Shown in pieces: positions 56,138 through 64,000 of a stretch of 64,000 nt of DNA. A program made the translations under genes and the position numbers. The stretch comes from Bradyrhizobium guangzhouense (GTDB taxonomy: Bacteria; Pseudomonadota; Alphaproteobacteria; Rhizobiales; Xanthobacteraceae), in assembly GCF_004114955.1 (NCBI RefSeq), contig NZ_CP030053.1, forward strand, positions 6,448,001 through 6,512,000. Reading direction: 5' to 3'. Under the pieces are notes generated by a model. The model worked only from the letters and a program-made list of their open reading frames with translations, had not been told where the DNA came from and made no database searches. Every line of letters begins with the position of its first letter. Position 1 is the stretch's first letter.

Positions 56138-56154
56138 ATGTTATATTATAACAT
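56138..56154 (-). promoter_or_regulatory. Zur-type operator overlapping the -10 box
   Basis: ATGTTATATTATAACAT is a perfect 8+1+8 palindrome like alphaproteobacterial Zur boxes. On the minus strand it contains TATAAT (56150-56145), a consensus -10. Initiation would then fall near 56138, about 8 bases before the first ATG. Zur bound here would block the promoter. Confidence 0.8.
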
Positions 56155-56219
56155 TACGCCTGTCCACGGCCCGCTCTGGGGGGCCCCGGGCGGTGCCGCG
56201 CGGGGCAATTCCGCACAGC

Positions 56220-56251
56220 AAAAAGGCGGCCGCGCAGGCGACCGCCTTTTT
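56220..56251. terminator. Symmetric intrinsic terminator
   Basis: AAAAAGGCGG (56220-56229) pairs with CCGCCTTTTT (56242-56251), giving A/T flanks on both sides so it can stop transcription in either direction. It insulates the zinc operon from sod. Confidence 0.88.
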
Positions 56252-56355
56252 GTCATTCCGGGGCGGCGCGTTCGCGCCGAGCCCGGGATCCATCGAGCGT
56301 CAATCCGCACGGATAAATGGATTCCGGGCTCGCGCTTGGCGCGCCCCGGAATGAC
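56252..56355. repeat. Dispersed palindromic repeat, CATTCCGGGGCG family, copy 3
   Basis: GTCATTCCGGGGCG and GCGCCCCGGAATGAC frame inner arms GGGATCCAT and ATGGATTCC. It fills the gap between the terminator and the sod 3' end. Confidence 0.9.
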
Positions 56356-56357
56356 GC

Positions 56358-56954
56358 TCACGCCTTCTCGAGCAGCGACTCGACGTAGTCCCAGTTCACG
56401 AGGTTTTCGACGAACGCCTTCAGATAATCAGGACGGCGGTTGCGATAGTCGATGTAGTAGGAGTGCTCCCAGACGTCGCAGCCGAGGATCGGGGTGGCGC
56501 CATGCACCAGCGGGTTCTCGCCGTTCGGGGTCTTGGAAATCTCGAGCTTGCCGTTCTTGACCTGGAGCCAGCACCAGCCCGAGCCGAACTGGCCGACGCC
56601 GGCCGCCTGGAAGTCGGTCTTGAACTTCTCGAAGCCGCCGAGGTCCTCGTTGATCTTCTTCTCAAGCTTGCCCGGCAGCTTGGTGCCGCCGCCATTGGGC
56701 TTCATCCAGCTCCAGAAGTGGATGTGGTTGTAGTGCTGGCCGGCGTTGTTGAATACCGCGGGATTCTTGCCGAACGAGCCCTTGACGATCTCTTCAAGGG
56801 ACTTGCCTTCCCATTCGGTGCCCTTGAGCGCGTTGTTGCCGTTGGTGACGTAGGCCTGATGATGCTTGTCGTGGTGGAATTCCAGCGTCTCCTTCGACAT
56901 GAACTGGCCGAGGGCGTCATAGGCGTAGGGGAGTGGGGGCAGCGTGAATGTCAT
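56358..56954 (-). CDS. sodB: Iron superoxide dismutase
   Basis: This 198-residue enzyme is of the Fe/Mn SOD family. Metal ligands are His in LEFHHDKHHQAYV, His in AGQHYNHIHFWSW, and Asp and His in CDVWEHSYYIDYRNRRPDYL. The Gln in NNAGQHYNH is the position typical of the iron form, so Fe is inferred, though cambialistic use is possible. It is cytoplasmic, with no signal peptide, and removes superoxide. Confidence 0.95.
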   Translation of the reverse strand: MTFTLPPLPYAYDALGQFMSKETLEFHHDKHHQAYVTNGNNALKGTEWEGKSLEEIVKGSFGKNPAVFNNAGQHYNHIHFWSWMKPNGGGTKLPGKLEKKINEDLGGFEKFKTDFQAAGVGQFGSGWCWLQVKNGKLEISKTPNGENPLVHGATPILGCDVWEHSYYIDYRNRRPDYLKAFVENLVNWDYVESLLEKA

Positions 56955-57190
56955 GGGTTCTTGTCCGCAACTGGTGGGGAACGTGTTCTAACGGTCACCC
57001 CTTATAGAAGGTTCCTGCGCCGTTAAATACCGCCAATTTGCGAAAAGGCGCGATGCGATCGCGTGGATCGATTGCGCAACTTCGCCGCGGGCACGTGCAT
57101 GTTCACTCCGACGTGCTGCAAAATATCATTGCCTTTGAAGCGGTTATGACAGAACGAATGCACCGTGCAGCCGGGGACCAAGGCAGAGCC

Positions 57191-57718
57191 ATGAGCATCG
57201 AAATCGACATATTGAACGGCGACGCCTCGTGGCCGATCGCAAGGCCGCTACATCAGGCCGTCTGGGGACCTGACATCGTCGAGAAGCTGCCCTGGGGACA
57301 CGTCAAATGGGCCAATGCCGATCTGCGCGTGCTGATCGAGACGCCCGAGGACGGCCTCGTCTGCCATGTCGGCATCTACTTTCGCACCGTCACCTGGAAT
57401 GGACAGAAGGTGCATGTCGGCGGCATCGGCGGCGTCTGCACGCGTGAGGATCGCCGCAACAGGGGCTATGCGACCATGGCGATCGACGCGGCCGTGCACA
57501 CCATGCGCGCCAACGAGGCGGTGCGCTTTGCGCTGCTGTTCTGCGAGCCGCACAATGTCGCATTCTATCAGGCCCGCAGCTGGTTGCCCTTCAAGGGCGA
57601 GGTCTATTGCGAGCAGCCGGAGGGGCGCATCCGCTTCGACCACATGGCTCCCTATGTCTTCAACATCGTCCGCGCGCCGACGCTCGGCACCATCGACCTG
57701 TGCGGCCTGCCCTGGTGA
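57191..57718 (+). CDS. GNAT acetyltransferase, AAC(2')/NodA-like fold
   Basis: This 175-residue acetyltransferase starts at ATG 57191. LVCHVGIYFRTVTWNGQKVHVGGIGGVCTREDRRNRGYATMAI contains the acetyl-CoA Q/RxxGxG/A-type loop (RRNRGYA). NVAFYQARSWLPFKGEV and the end APTLGTIDLCGLPW resemble the closing segments of aminoglycoside 2'-N-acetyltransferases, and the middle also recalls NodA. The real acceptor is unknown, and neither resistance nor Nod-factor function should be assumed. It is divergent from sodB. Confidence 0.82.
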   Translation: MSIEIDILNGDASWPIARPLHQAVWGPDIVEKLPWGHVKWANADLRVLIETPEDGLVCHVGIYFRTVTWNGQKVHVGGIGGVCTREDRRNRGYATMAIDAAVHTMRANEAVRFALLFCEPHNVAFYQARSWLPFKGEVYCEQPEGRIRFDHMAPYVFNIVRAPTLGTIDLCGLPW

Positions 57719-57821
57719 GAGCTTCGCCCGGGCAAATGCGCGCGGGAATGTGATTCCATCAGGCGTTGCACGATCCCAATTTGCTGCTATTGAGACGCCT
57801 CCATTCCGAGGTCCTCATCCC

Positions 57822-58262
57822 ATGTCCCGCAGATTCGCCGTTCTCGCCGTGCTTCTGGCTGCCCTGTCGGGCGCGACGACCGCAGAGGCCCAGAGCGCGG
57901 AGGCAAGCGGGACCTGGCTCACGCAAGCGGGCGATGCCCGCGTCAAAATCAGCAAATGCGGCGGCGGCATCTGCGGCCATATCGTCTGGCTGCGCGAGCC
58001 CATGGACACCGCGACCGGCCAGCCCGCGACTGACAGCAAAAATCCCAATCCCGCGCTCGCCAAGCGGTCGATGATCGGACTGCCGCTGTTCTCCGGCATG
58101 CAGCCCGCAGGGCCGGGCAAATGGTCGGGCCAGATCTACAATGCCGATGACGGCAACACCTATGCGAGCAGCATCACGGTGACGTCAGCCGTGGCGTTGC
58201 GGGTCGAAGGCTGCGTCGGCGCGCTCTGCGGCGGCGAGACCTGGAGCCGCGTCGGGCGCTAG
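57822..58262 (+). CDS. DUF2147 exported protein
   Basis: This 146-residue protein has a signal peptide (MSRRFAVLAVLLAALSGATTAEA). The DUF2147 pattern is SGTWLTQAGDARVKISKCGGGICGHIVWLREP, then PLFSGMQPAGPGKWSGQIYNADDGNTYASSITV and RVEGCVGALCGGETWSR. Two Cys pairs suggest disulfides. The family is a small envelope beta-barrel-like fold of unclear function. Its TAG is shared with the stop of the converging gene in the sequence CTAG. Confidence 0.92.
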   Translation: MSRRFAVLAVLLAALSGATTAEAQSAEASGTWLTQAGDARVKISKCGGGICGHIVWLREPMDTATGQPATDSKNPNPALAKRSMIGLPLFSGMQPAGPGKWSGQIYNADDGNTYASSITVTSAVALRVEGCVGALCGGETWSRVGR

Positions 58263-59410
58263 CTCGCCGCCGCCATCGCCTTCAGCGCCGTTGCCGCCGA
58301 GGCGTAGCCGCCGCGCGCGCCGTCAATGAAGTGCACATGATCGCTGCGCAGCGCCGAGGGCGTGAAGCAGGTCATCATCGCGGCGTCCTGCTGATAGAGG
58401 CCGTAGCGCACGACACCGTCGCGTGCGGCCACGGCGAGGCGATCGCTCAAGGCGCGCTCGAGCTCGACCGTGCAGTCGAGGATCATGCGCAGGCCGTCGT
58501 CATATTTGCGGAAGTCGGAATTCTCGACCACCTGGCGCTTGTAGACCTTTGGCAGAAAGCCGCCGGCCTTGATGTCGAAGCGCATCAGGATATAGGCGAA
58601 AAACGTGAAGGCGAGCAGGCCGGCGCGGCGTCTGAACAACGACCCTCCGCGGGTCGCCCGCGCCTCATAGTCGAGCCCCTGGGGCGGCCATTTCAGCGGC
58701 GGCCCCTGCGGTGGCACGGGACGGCCCGCATCCGGACTGCGCTCGACCAGATGGATGATGTCCTCGATCACCCTGCGGAACGCGAGCGGATCGACGCCGG
58801 CAGCCGGCATCACCAGCACCGACAGGATCAGCCCACGCGAGGCGGGCATCACCTCGAAGCGGCAGGACAGGCCGGAGAGATCAGGCTGCGTGCCTGATGG
58901 CGCCTCGGTCACCGCGAACTCGCCGCGCTTCATCGCCGCGTCAGCCCAGGCAAGTCCGCCGCCGGAGAACATGGCATAGGACAAATTGGCCGACGGGCCG
59001 AAACGGGCAACGCGCACGTCGAGACCCCTGGCGCGGATGGCACTGACGGGCACCAGCGCGACGCGCATCTTCAGATCAAGGTCTTCCCGCACCCAGGTCG
59101 CGGTTGCCGCCAGCGCTTCTCGCGCCAGTTCGAGATCATCGGGGGCAACAGCGAAACTTGCGCCGTCGCCGCCGAACACGAAAGGAAATTCGCGGCCCTC
59201 CAGCGCGTTCGTCACCGCCGCGATCACGGCGGCCCCGGCCATGTTGACCGCCTTGTAGCGCTGCGCCGCGATGGCCTTGGTGGAATCGACGATGTCGGCG
59301 ACGCCGACGTACCAGTCGTCAGGCAGCGGCGAATACAGCGCAGGGTCCATCAGGCTGGTGAAGCCGCGGAAGACAGGGATGCTGCCGTAAAAGGATTCGC
59401 CTGGGATCAT
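58259..59410 (-). CDS. DUF3095 adenylate-cyclase-like protein
   Basis: This 383-residue protein of the DUF3095 family has a cyclase-like start (WYVGVADIVDSTKAIAAQRYKAVNMAGA, then FPFVFGGDGASFAV). The GGDGA loop recalls the class III metal site, but substrate residues are not clearly all present. The rest (KWPPQGLDYEARATRGG to VYKRQVVENSDFRKYDDGLRMILDCT) is conserved in DUF3095. ATG 59410 (MIPGESFYGSIPVFRGF) is chosen; the longer frame begins with an unlikely basic leader. It converges with DUF2147, overlapping by four bases. Confidence 0.85.
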   Translation of the reverse strand: MIPGESFYGSIPVFRGFTSLMDPALYSPLPDDWYVGVADIVDSTKAIAAQRYKAVNMAGAAVIAAVTNALEGREFPFVFGGDGASFAVAPDDLELAREALAATATWVREDLDLKMRVALVPVSAIRARGLDVRVARFGPSANLSYAMFSGGGLAWADAAMKRGEFAVTEAPSGTQPDLSGLSCRFEVMPASRGLILSVLVMPAAGVDPLAFRRVIEDIIHLVERSPDAGRPVPPQGPPLKWPPQGLDYEARATRGGSLFRRRAGLLAFTFFAYILMRFDIKAGGFLPKVYKRQVVENSDFRKYDDGLRMILDCTVELERALSDRLAVAARDGVVRYGLYQQDAAMMTCFTPSALRSDHVHFIDGARGGYASAATALKAMAAAS

Positions 59411-59595
59411 CTGACGATGCCGGATGGTTGGGACGCGTCCGAACGAGATACGCGGCAGGACCGATCCGGGTTCACCCCGGGACGTCCCGCTCGAGGCCGT
59501 GATGTTTGGCCGAAATGGCGCCGAACGACAAGGTCGCGCCGCGCCGCAATGCCGCATCTCGTCTTTGATCGGCATCAAACAGCCCGCCGGGGAGC

Positions 59596-60021
59596 ATGCT
59601 TATGCTTCATCGTTCTATGGGTCGCACGGGACCATCAGGGGTGTCTGACTTCGGCAACAAGGATTCCGACCGTCCGGTACGTCGACGTACCGGGCTCGAC
59701 ATCGTCAGCGCCGTCAAGATGCCGGAGGCGCTGACCGAGGCCGTGGACGCCTGGGCTGAGGCCCAGCAATTGTCGCGCGCCGATGCGATCTGCAAATTGG
59801 TCGAGCTCGGTCTCAGGATCGCTCCGGCAGCGCCGACGCCACCGCAAATCACGGTTGCATCCGACGCCGCCAGAATCGAAGAGATCGCCGTGCACGAGAT
59901 CGAGGCATTGCTCGATCCCGCCCTGCCCGCGGACGAACGCGAACGCCGCATTCGCCGTCTGACCGAAGGGCCGCCGGAATTCTCGCACGCACGGATTGAT
60001 CTTCCGAAACCCCAGACATAG
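59596..60021 (+). CDS. Putative ribbon-helix-helix protein, unknown
   Basis: This 141-residue frame starts at ATG 59596 after CCGGGGAGC; later in-frame ATGs are at 59602 and 59617. The segment DIVSAVKMPEALTEAVDAWAEAQQLSRADAICKLVELGL has the strand-helix-helix pattern of CopG/Arc-type DNA-binding proteins. The rest is Pro-rich linker and a charged helix (DERERRIRRLTEGPPEF). No toxin gene is adjacent, so an antitoxin role is unsupported. It is divergent from the DUF3095 gene. Confidence 0.65.
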   Translation: MLMLHRSMGRTGPSGVSDFGNKDSDRPVRRRTGLDIVSAVKMPEALTEAVDAWAEAQQLSRADAICKLVELGLRIAPAAPTPPQITVASDAARIEEIAVHEIEALLDPALPADERERRIRRLTEGPPEFSHARIDLPKPQT

Positions 60022-60031
60022 GCGCGGACGC

Positions 60032-60133
60032 TGAAGCGCGATGAGATCAGGATGAATCGTCATCGCGCTTCAGGTTATGGTTTGAGCATGATCTTGCCGG
60101 AAAACCGCTCCACACTTTTCCGGATCATGCTCT
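60032..60133. repeat. Dispersed repeat, copy 2 (GAGCATGATC type)
   Basis: It repeats the GAATCGTCATCGCGCTT, GAGCATGATC and CTTTTCCGGATCATGCTC blocks of 7015-7112 in the same order, with scattered differences. It lies between converging genes. Confidence 0.85.
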
Positions 60134-60347
60134 AGTGCAGCTTCTCGTCCTGGCGCTTGCGCAAGCTCGGCGACGGCGCATCATGACAGCCGATCAGCCG
60201 CACGAATTGCTGCGGATGCATTTCGTAACCGTGGCTGCCGGAATTTTGATGCGACATTGGCGGGCAGCGCGCTTCGTCCACTCTCGCAGGCGATGGCTCC
60301 GCGGAGGCCCGGCCCTGGCTCACGGCATTGACATTTGGCGTTGCCAT
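60132..60347 (-). CDS. Small hypothetical protein
   Basis: This 71-residue frame starts at ATG 60347 behind an excellent ribosome site (AAAGGGAGCAGTCC). It is polar, with several Pro, Ser and His, two Cys (EARCPP, LIGCHD), and no hydrophobic segment or recognised domain. The stop lies at the edge of the dispersed repeat. Start quality argues for a real gene, composition is neutral. Confidence 0.5.
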   Translation of the reverse strand: MATPNVNAVSQGRASAEPSPARVDEARCPPMSHQNSGSHGYEMHPQQFVRLIGCHDAPSPSLRKRQDEKLH

Positions 60348-60472
60348 GGACTGCTCCCTTTCGTTAGGGCAGCTCGATTGACATAACCCAATCGATGACG
60401 TGACATCTTACGACCAAATCCGGCCTGTTGTCATTGCGCCGGATCAACGCCATTCGTCGGCCCGGCTCAGGC

Positions 60473-61195
60473 TCAGGCCGTGTTCCCGGCATCGATCGTG
60501 AACACCGTGCCGGTCACGTTGCGACCGCCGTCGCCGAGCAGGTACTCAACCATTCGTGCGACGTCGTCGGTCTCCGGCAGGCGGCGCAGCGCGCTGCGCC
60601 CGGCTATACGCTTGCGGCCCTCGTCGGAGAGCGTGTGCGTGAGTTCGGTATCGATGAAGCCGGGCGCAATCGCGTTCACCGTGATGCCGAGCTTGCCGAC
60701 CTCGCGCGCGAGCGAGCGGGTGAAGCCGGTCGCCGCGGCCTTGGTCGCACCATAGACCGAGAGGCCGTTATAGCCTGTGGTCGCGATGATCGAGGAGATG
60801 TTGATGATGCGCCCGGCGCCATCAGCCATCATCTGGCGCGCGACATATTTGGTGAGGATGATCGGCGACAGCACGTTGAGCTGCACCAGCGCTTCGATCT
60901 CCGAATTGTGCATGGTGGCGAGCAGGCCTTCGGTACCGAGGCCGGCATTGTTGACGAGCCCGTAGATCGGGCCGAATTCGTCGCGCACGAGCTTTGCGAA
61001 AGCCGGGATCGCATCGATCACCGAGAGATCGCACGCACGGAAATGCAGACGTCCCTCGGAGGCGGCGATCGCAGCCGTGAGCTCGTCGCTCTCGCGCCGC
61101 GCGGCCGCGATCACGTTGTAGCCTGCGCCGATGAGGCGCCTGCCGATCGCAAGGCCAATGCCGCGGCTGCCGCCGGTGACGAGGACATTATGCAT
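60473..61195 (-). CDS. Short-chain dehydrogenase/reductase, FabG-like
   Basis: This 240-residue NAD(P)-dependent reductase has the N-terminal cofactor loop VLVTGGSRGIGLAIG, NNAG in YGLVNNAGLG, catalytic Ser in NISSIIATTG, YxxxK in SVYGATKAA and the PGFIDTELT loop. The FabG-like end (TGTVFTIDAGNTA) fits a 3-ketoacyl-ACP reductase. The start overlaps the 3' end of the adenylating-enzyme gene by eight bases and an ACP gene is next to that, so an ACP-bound keto intermediate is a likely substrate. Confidence 0.92.
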   Translation of the reverse strand: MHNVLVTGGSRGIGLAIGRRLIGAGYNVIAAARRESDELTAAIAASEGRLHFRACDLSVIDAIPAFAKLVRDEFGPIYGLVNNAGLGTEGLLATMHNSEIEALVQLNVLSPIILTKYVARQMMADGAGRIINISSIIATTGYNGLSVYGATKAAATGFTRSLAREVGKLGITVNAIAPGFIDTELTHTLSDEGRKRIAGRSALRRLPETDDVARMVEYLLGDGGRNVTGTVFTIDAGNTA

Positions 61196-62570
61196 CGGTG
61201 CGCGCCAGTTTTCCGGCCGGAGTGACGTCGAGCGCCTCGACGAAGCGGATCACGGCCGGCACCTTGTGCGAGGCGAGCTGCGCACGGCACTGATCCAGGA
61301 TCTGGTCGCGGATCTCTTTGGCCCGTCCCGGATCGGTGCCTTCAGTGAGGATCACGTCGGCCACGACGATACCACCGGTGATCGGGCTGCGGCGCGACTT
61401 GGCCCGCGACATCCTGACGTCAGGATGCCGGTTGATCGCCGCCTCGATCTCTTCGGGGTGAACCTTCAGCCCGCCGATATTGATGATGCCGCCGCGGCGG
61501 CCGACGAAATAATAGCGGTCGCCCCGCAACTCGACGATATCGCCGCTGTCGACGAAACCGTCAGCATCGGTGAGCGCCGCCGCGTTGCGGCCGATATAAG
61601 CGTGCGCCGTGCGCGTCGAGCGAATGCGCAGCGAGCCATCGACGACCTTCATCTCGACGCCGTTGCGATTGCCGAGATAATCGGCCGGAAATCCTTCGAG
61701 CCCGTCATTGACGGCGAAGCCGACGCCGGCCTCGGTCGAGGCGTAGGCGTGGCCGACGGAGGAATCGGGAAATGCGGCCTTCAGCCCGTCGAGCACCGCC
61801 TGGTCGGCGATCTCACCGGAGAGACGAACGTAACCCGGCGCGAATTGCGCAGCCGAACCGCTCATCAACAGCTTGCGCCAGTGCGACGGCGTGCCGGAGA
61901 TGTGGGAGACCGCGCGCGCATTCAATCGCGCAACGTGATCGGCGAGCGCTTCATGCGGGTCCGACAACACCATCGAGCCACCGGACAGGATGGCGCGGAG
62001 AAAGATCTGCAAGCCGCCATAGCGGCGGATGTCATAGAACGTGGCCCAGACAGGCGCGGGTCCCTTGGCCGGGCCTTCGGCGACGATCGCGCCGGTGAGC
62101 GCTTCCAGCGTATGACCAACGATCTTCGGCACGCCCGAGGTGCCCGACGTCAGCATCAGCCATTCGGTCGCGCGTTCGGTCTTCGCGGGCGTGGTGGTTT
62201 GGAGCGGCAATCGTGCGGTGACGACCAGCGACACGCCGGCTTCGGCCCAGCGATCGGGCTGGTCGGTGACGACGGCGTCGATCCCGGCATCCGCGATCAA
62301 AGCGTCAAGATGCGCCGGATCGAGGTCGGGCGGGCACAGCAGCATGCGGCCTGCGATGCCGTCGAGCTCGATCATGGCAAGGCCGGAGCGGAGCTGGTCC
62401 GACAGCTTGAGCAGGACGGCCCGGCCGGACAGCTCGCGCAAGCGGCCGCCCAGCACGGTCTGCGACACGATGTCGGTCAGCGACACGACATCGTGCGCGT
62501 CCGACAGCGTACGTCCCTTCAGCTCCGCGCCGAGATGGTCGCGGAGCGCAAAGATCTCACGCGGGGACAT
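61188..62570 (-). CDS. AMP-dependent acyl/aryl adenylating enzyme
   Basis: This 460-residue member of the ANL superfamily has the P-loop-like LMLTSGTSGVPKIV, ASTEAGVGFAVN (A5-like), the hinge SGDIVELRGDRYYFVGRRGGIINIGGLKVHPEEIE, and a C-terminal lysine in TPAGKLART. It is shorter than typical acyl-CoA ligases in its N-domain. ATG 62570 gives MSPREIF. The gene overlaps the ACP gene upstream by 14 bases and the SDR gene downstream by eight, so it probably loads an acid onto that ACP. Substrate unknown. Confidence 0.88.
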   Translation of the reverse strand: MSPREIFALRDHLGAELKGRTLSDAHDVVSLTDIVSQTVLGGRLRELSGRAVLLKLSDQLRSGLAMIELDGIAGRMLLCPPDLDPAHLDALIADAGIDAVVTDQPDRWAEAGVSLVVTARLPLQTTTPAKTERATEWLMLTSGTSGVPKIVGHTLEALTGAIVAEGPAKGPAPVWATFYDIRRYGGLQIFLRAILSGGSMVLSDPHEALADHVARLNARAVSHISGTPSHWRKLLMSGSAAQFAPGYVRLSGEIADQAVLDGLKAAFPDSSVGHAYASTEAGVGFAVNDGLEGFPADYLGNRNGVEMKVVDGSLRIRSTRTAHAYIGRNAAALTDADGFVDSGDIVELRGDRYYFVGRRGGIINIGGLKVHPEEIEAAINRHPDVRMSRAKSRRSPITGGIVVADVILTEGTDPGRAKEIRDQILDQCRAQLASHKVPAVIRFVEALDVTPAGKLARTDA

Positions 62571-62802
62571 TTTCGTAGGCCCGCACGAAATCACCCACGG
62601 TGGCGGGGAACGCGGCGTCCTCGGAAATGGTGAAGGGGTCGACGCCGGTTTCGTCTTCGAGACGGGCGACAAGGATCGCGAAGGCGAGCGAGTCGAAGCC
62701 CGTCTCATGCAGGGACAGATCGTCCGTGAGCGCGGGAAGCGTGACGTGCTGTTCCTTGGCGATCTGCTGGATCGCCTCGATGACCTTGGACCGTACCGAC
62801 AT
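62557..62802 (-). CDS. Acyl carrier protein
   Basis: This 81-residue carrier protein has the phosphopantetheine serine in LHETGFDSLAFAILVARLEDETG. It has the usual four-helix pattern, and an acidic helix follows the serine. ATG 62802 gives MSVRSKVIEAIQQIAKEQ. It is distinct from housekeeping AcpP (GADSLD motif) and is embedded between two adenylating enzymes, so it is a dedicated carrier of this cluster. Confidence 0.92.
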   Translation of the reverse strand: MSVRSKVIEAIQQIAKEQHVTLPALTDDLSLHETGFDSLAFAILVARLEDETGVDPFTISEDAAFPATVGDFVRAYENVPA

Positions 62803-62953
62803 GGCTGGCTCGCTTCTTCCTGAGTTAATCGACCGTATGTCTTGCGGCGGCTCTTGATGACCGCCTCCCATGGCCGTCTGTTTACCCGACAGAAGTAAAT
62901 GGCCTCTTGGACAATTCAGATAAAATTGGACCTATCTGCCGATTTTGCCGCGG

Positions 62954-64000
62954 CTAAAGCCTGATCGTTCCGTCGACGATCTGCGCAAAAACATCTGAAT
63001 CGAGCGCGATATACGCGCCGGATTTCGGCTCCAACATGAACAGCGGCTCGGCGATCGCGGCCGGGTCAAATCCCTCGCGCGCGAGGTCGCCCTTCTTCTG
63101 TTTGAAGGTCTCGGTCGCATCGAGCTCGCGCGAGACGCGGATGAAGACCGGGCAAGCATAGGCCGGCAGGCGTTGGGCGAGATGAGCCGGCAGCATTTCG
63201 AGGTCAAAACCCTCGTTAACCACGATCGCGCTCATTCCGGCACGGCCATCCGCGCCGGGAATACTGACGCCATAGGTCGTGGCATCGACCACGCCGGTAA
63301 AATCGCGCACGGCGTCATTGACCTCCGAGGTCGCGACGTTCTCGCCCTTCCAGCGGAAAGTGTCGCCGATGCGATCGACGAAATGGAAGAAGCCCTTGTC
63401 GTCGAGCCGCATCAGATCGCCGGTGCGGAACCAGGCATCGCCCCTGGCAAAGACGTCGCGCAAAATCTTCTTCTCGGTCTCACCGGCGTCGGTATAGCCC
63501 TCGAAGCGACCGCCCCCCTCCTCGGCCTTGCCGATGCGGCCAATCGCCTCGCCGGCCTCGCCGCGGACGCAGGCGATGCAGAATCCCTCGTCGTTGCGCA
63601 GCGGCGCGCCGCTGTCGGGGTCGAGCTTGACGAGACTTGCCGGAAAGCGATGCGCCAGCAACGGCGGGATGCGGCCGATGGCGCCCTTCTGTCCCTCGAC
63701 ATTGAACAGCGAGAAATTACCTTCGGTCGCGGCATAGAATTCGAGGATGCGCGGAATCGCGAAGCGGCTCTGGAAATCCTCCCAGATATCGCCGCGCAGG
63801 CCGTTGCCGCAGACCAGCCGCAATCGGTGGCGGTTCTCGTATTCCGACGGCGGCGCCTTGAGCAGATAGCGGCAAAGCTCGCCGATATACTGAAACAGCG
63901 TGCAATCGTGCCTGACGATGTCGGGCCAGAAATTCGACGCCGAGAACTTCTCCGCGATCACCACCGAGCCGCCGGCAGCCAGCATGCTGCACGGCGCGAC
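62954..64000 (-). CDS. VLACS/FATP-type long-chain acyl-CoA synthetase, 5' end beyond window
   Basis: The last 348 codons of an ANL enzyme are present; the start lies past base 64000. LEFYAATEGNFSLFN (A5), FRTGDLMRLDDKGFFHFVDRIGDTFRWKGENVAT (A7-A8) and the late ATETFKQKKGDLAREGFDP with its Lys match very-long-chain acyl-CoA synthetases (fatty-acid transport proteins). It lies 151 bases upstream of the ACP gene on the same strand and may supply an acyl starter. Confidence 0.9.
   Translation of the reverse strand, partial: VAPCSMLAAGGSVVIAEKFSASNFWPDIVRHDCTLFQYIGELCRYLLKAPPSEYENRHRLRLVCGNGLRGDIWEDFQSRFAIPRILEFYAATEGNFSLFNVEGQKGAIGRIPPLLAHRFPASLVKLDPDSGAPLRNDEGFCIACVRGEAGEAIGRIGKAEEGGGRFEGYTDAGETEKKILRDVFARGDAWFRTGDLMRLDDKGFFHFVDRIGDTFRWKGENVATSEVNDAVRDFTGVVDATTYGVSIPGADGRAGMSAIVVNEGFDLEMLPAHLAQRLPAYACPVFIRVSRELDATETFKQKKGDLAREGFDPAAIAEPLFMLEPKSGAYIALDSDVFAQIVDGTIRL

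Noticed and set aside
57191..57718. Possible nodA
   Set aside because: The middle segment recalls NodA, but the end looks like AAC(2')-type GNATs and no other nod gene or nod box is present.

Overview
The window is one contiguous piece of a high-GC alphaproteobacterial chromosome, most likely Bradyrhizobium or a close relative (inference). The signs are a CpdR-type cell-cycle regulator, an alpha-r8/mmgR-like sRNA beside an inositol-monophosphatase-family gene, a ROSE-type thermometer on a small heat-shock gene, homospermidine synthase, several TctC/Bug-type and orphan ABC binding proteins, and dense GC-rich palindromic intergenic repeats. I see no phage, insertion sequence, CRISPR array, rRNA or plasmid function. 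One tRNA (Val, GAC) is present.

Left part (1-14 kb): an FCD/GntR regulator, a sugar-type ABC importer without its ATPase, and a mandelate-racemase-like enolase form a catabolic block. Then come a secreted Cys-rich protein, a DUF2945 protein, tRNA-Val, cpdR, an N-formylglutamate amidohydrolase, the sRNA gene, hisN, a Bug-type binding protein, a divergent LysR/TauE pair and a LysE-type exporter.

Middle (14-42 kb): a cyclase-TPR protein; an unusual protein joining a PCP-motif domain, one membrane span and a RoxA-like di-heme cytochrome; a lysophospholipase; a sigma32/ROSE-controlled Hsp20; gltB-gltD; an outer-membrane barrel; kdsD; a carboxymuconolactone-decarboxylase/HxlR divergent pair; an NfeD-SPFH pair; ferrochelatase; a MAPEG protein; a DUF1007-NicO nickel/cobalt pair; and an M3 peptidase.

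Right part (42-64 kb): a polyamine locus (long-leader ornithine decarboxylase, GNAT, RidA, homospermidine synthase, then an exported argininosuccinate-lyase-like protein) with two decayed copies of the homospermidine synthase 3' end; acetoacetate decarboxylase; MgtC; a zinc operon behind a perfect Zur-like palindrome (His-rich membrane protein, ABC ATPase, permease, binding protein, COG0523 GTPase, WD40 protein); Fe-superoxide dismutase; a DUF3095 cyclase-like protein; and an acyl-activation cluster (SDR, adenylating enzyme, ACP, VLACS-type ligase) cut by the window edge.

The strongest non-coding signals are the sRNA at 9303-9395, the sigma32 promoter plus thermometer at 20234-20378, the 500-base leader before ornithine decarboxylase, and the Zur-type operator at 56138-56154. 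Gene functions are read from motifs and family resemblance only; no database search was possible.
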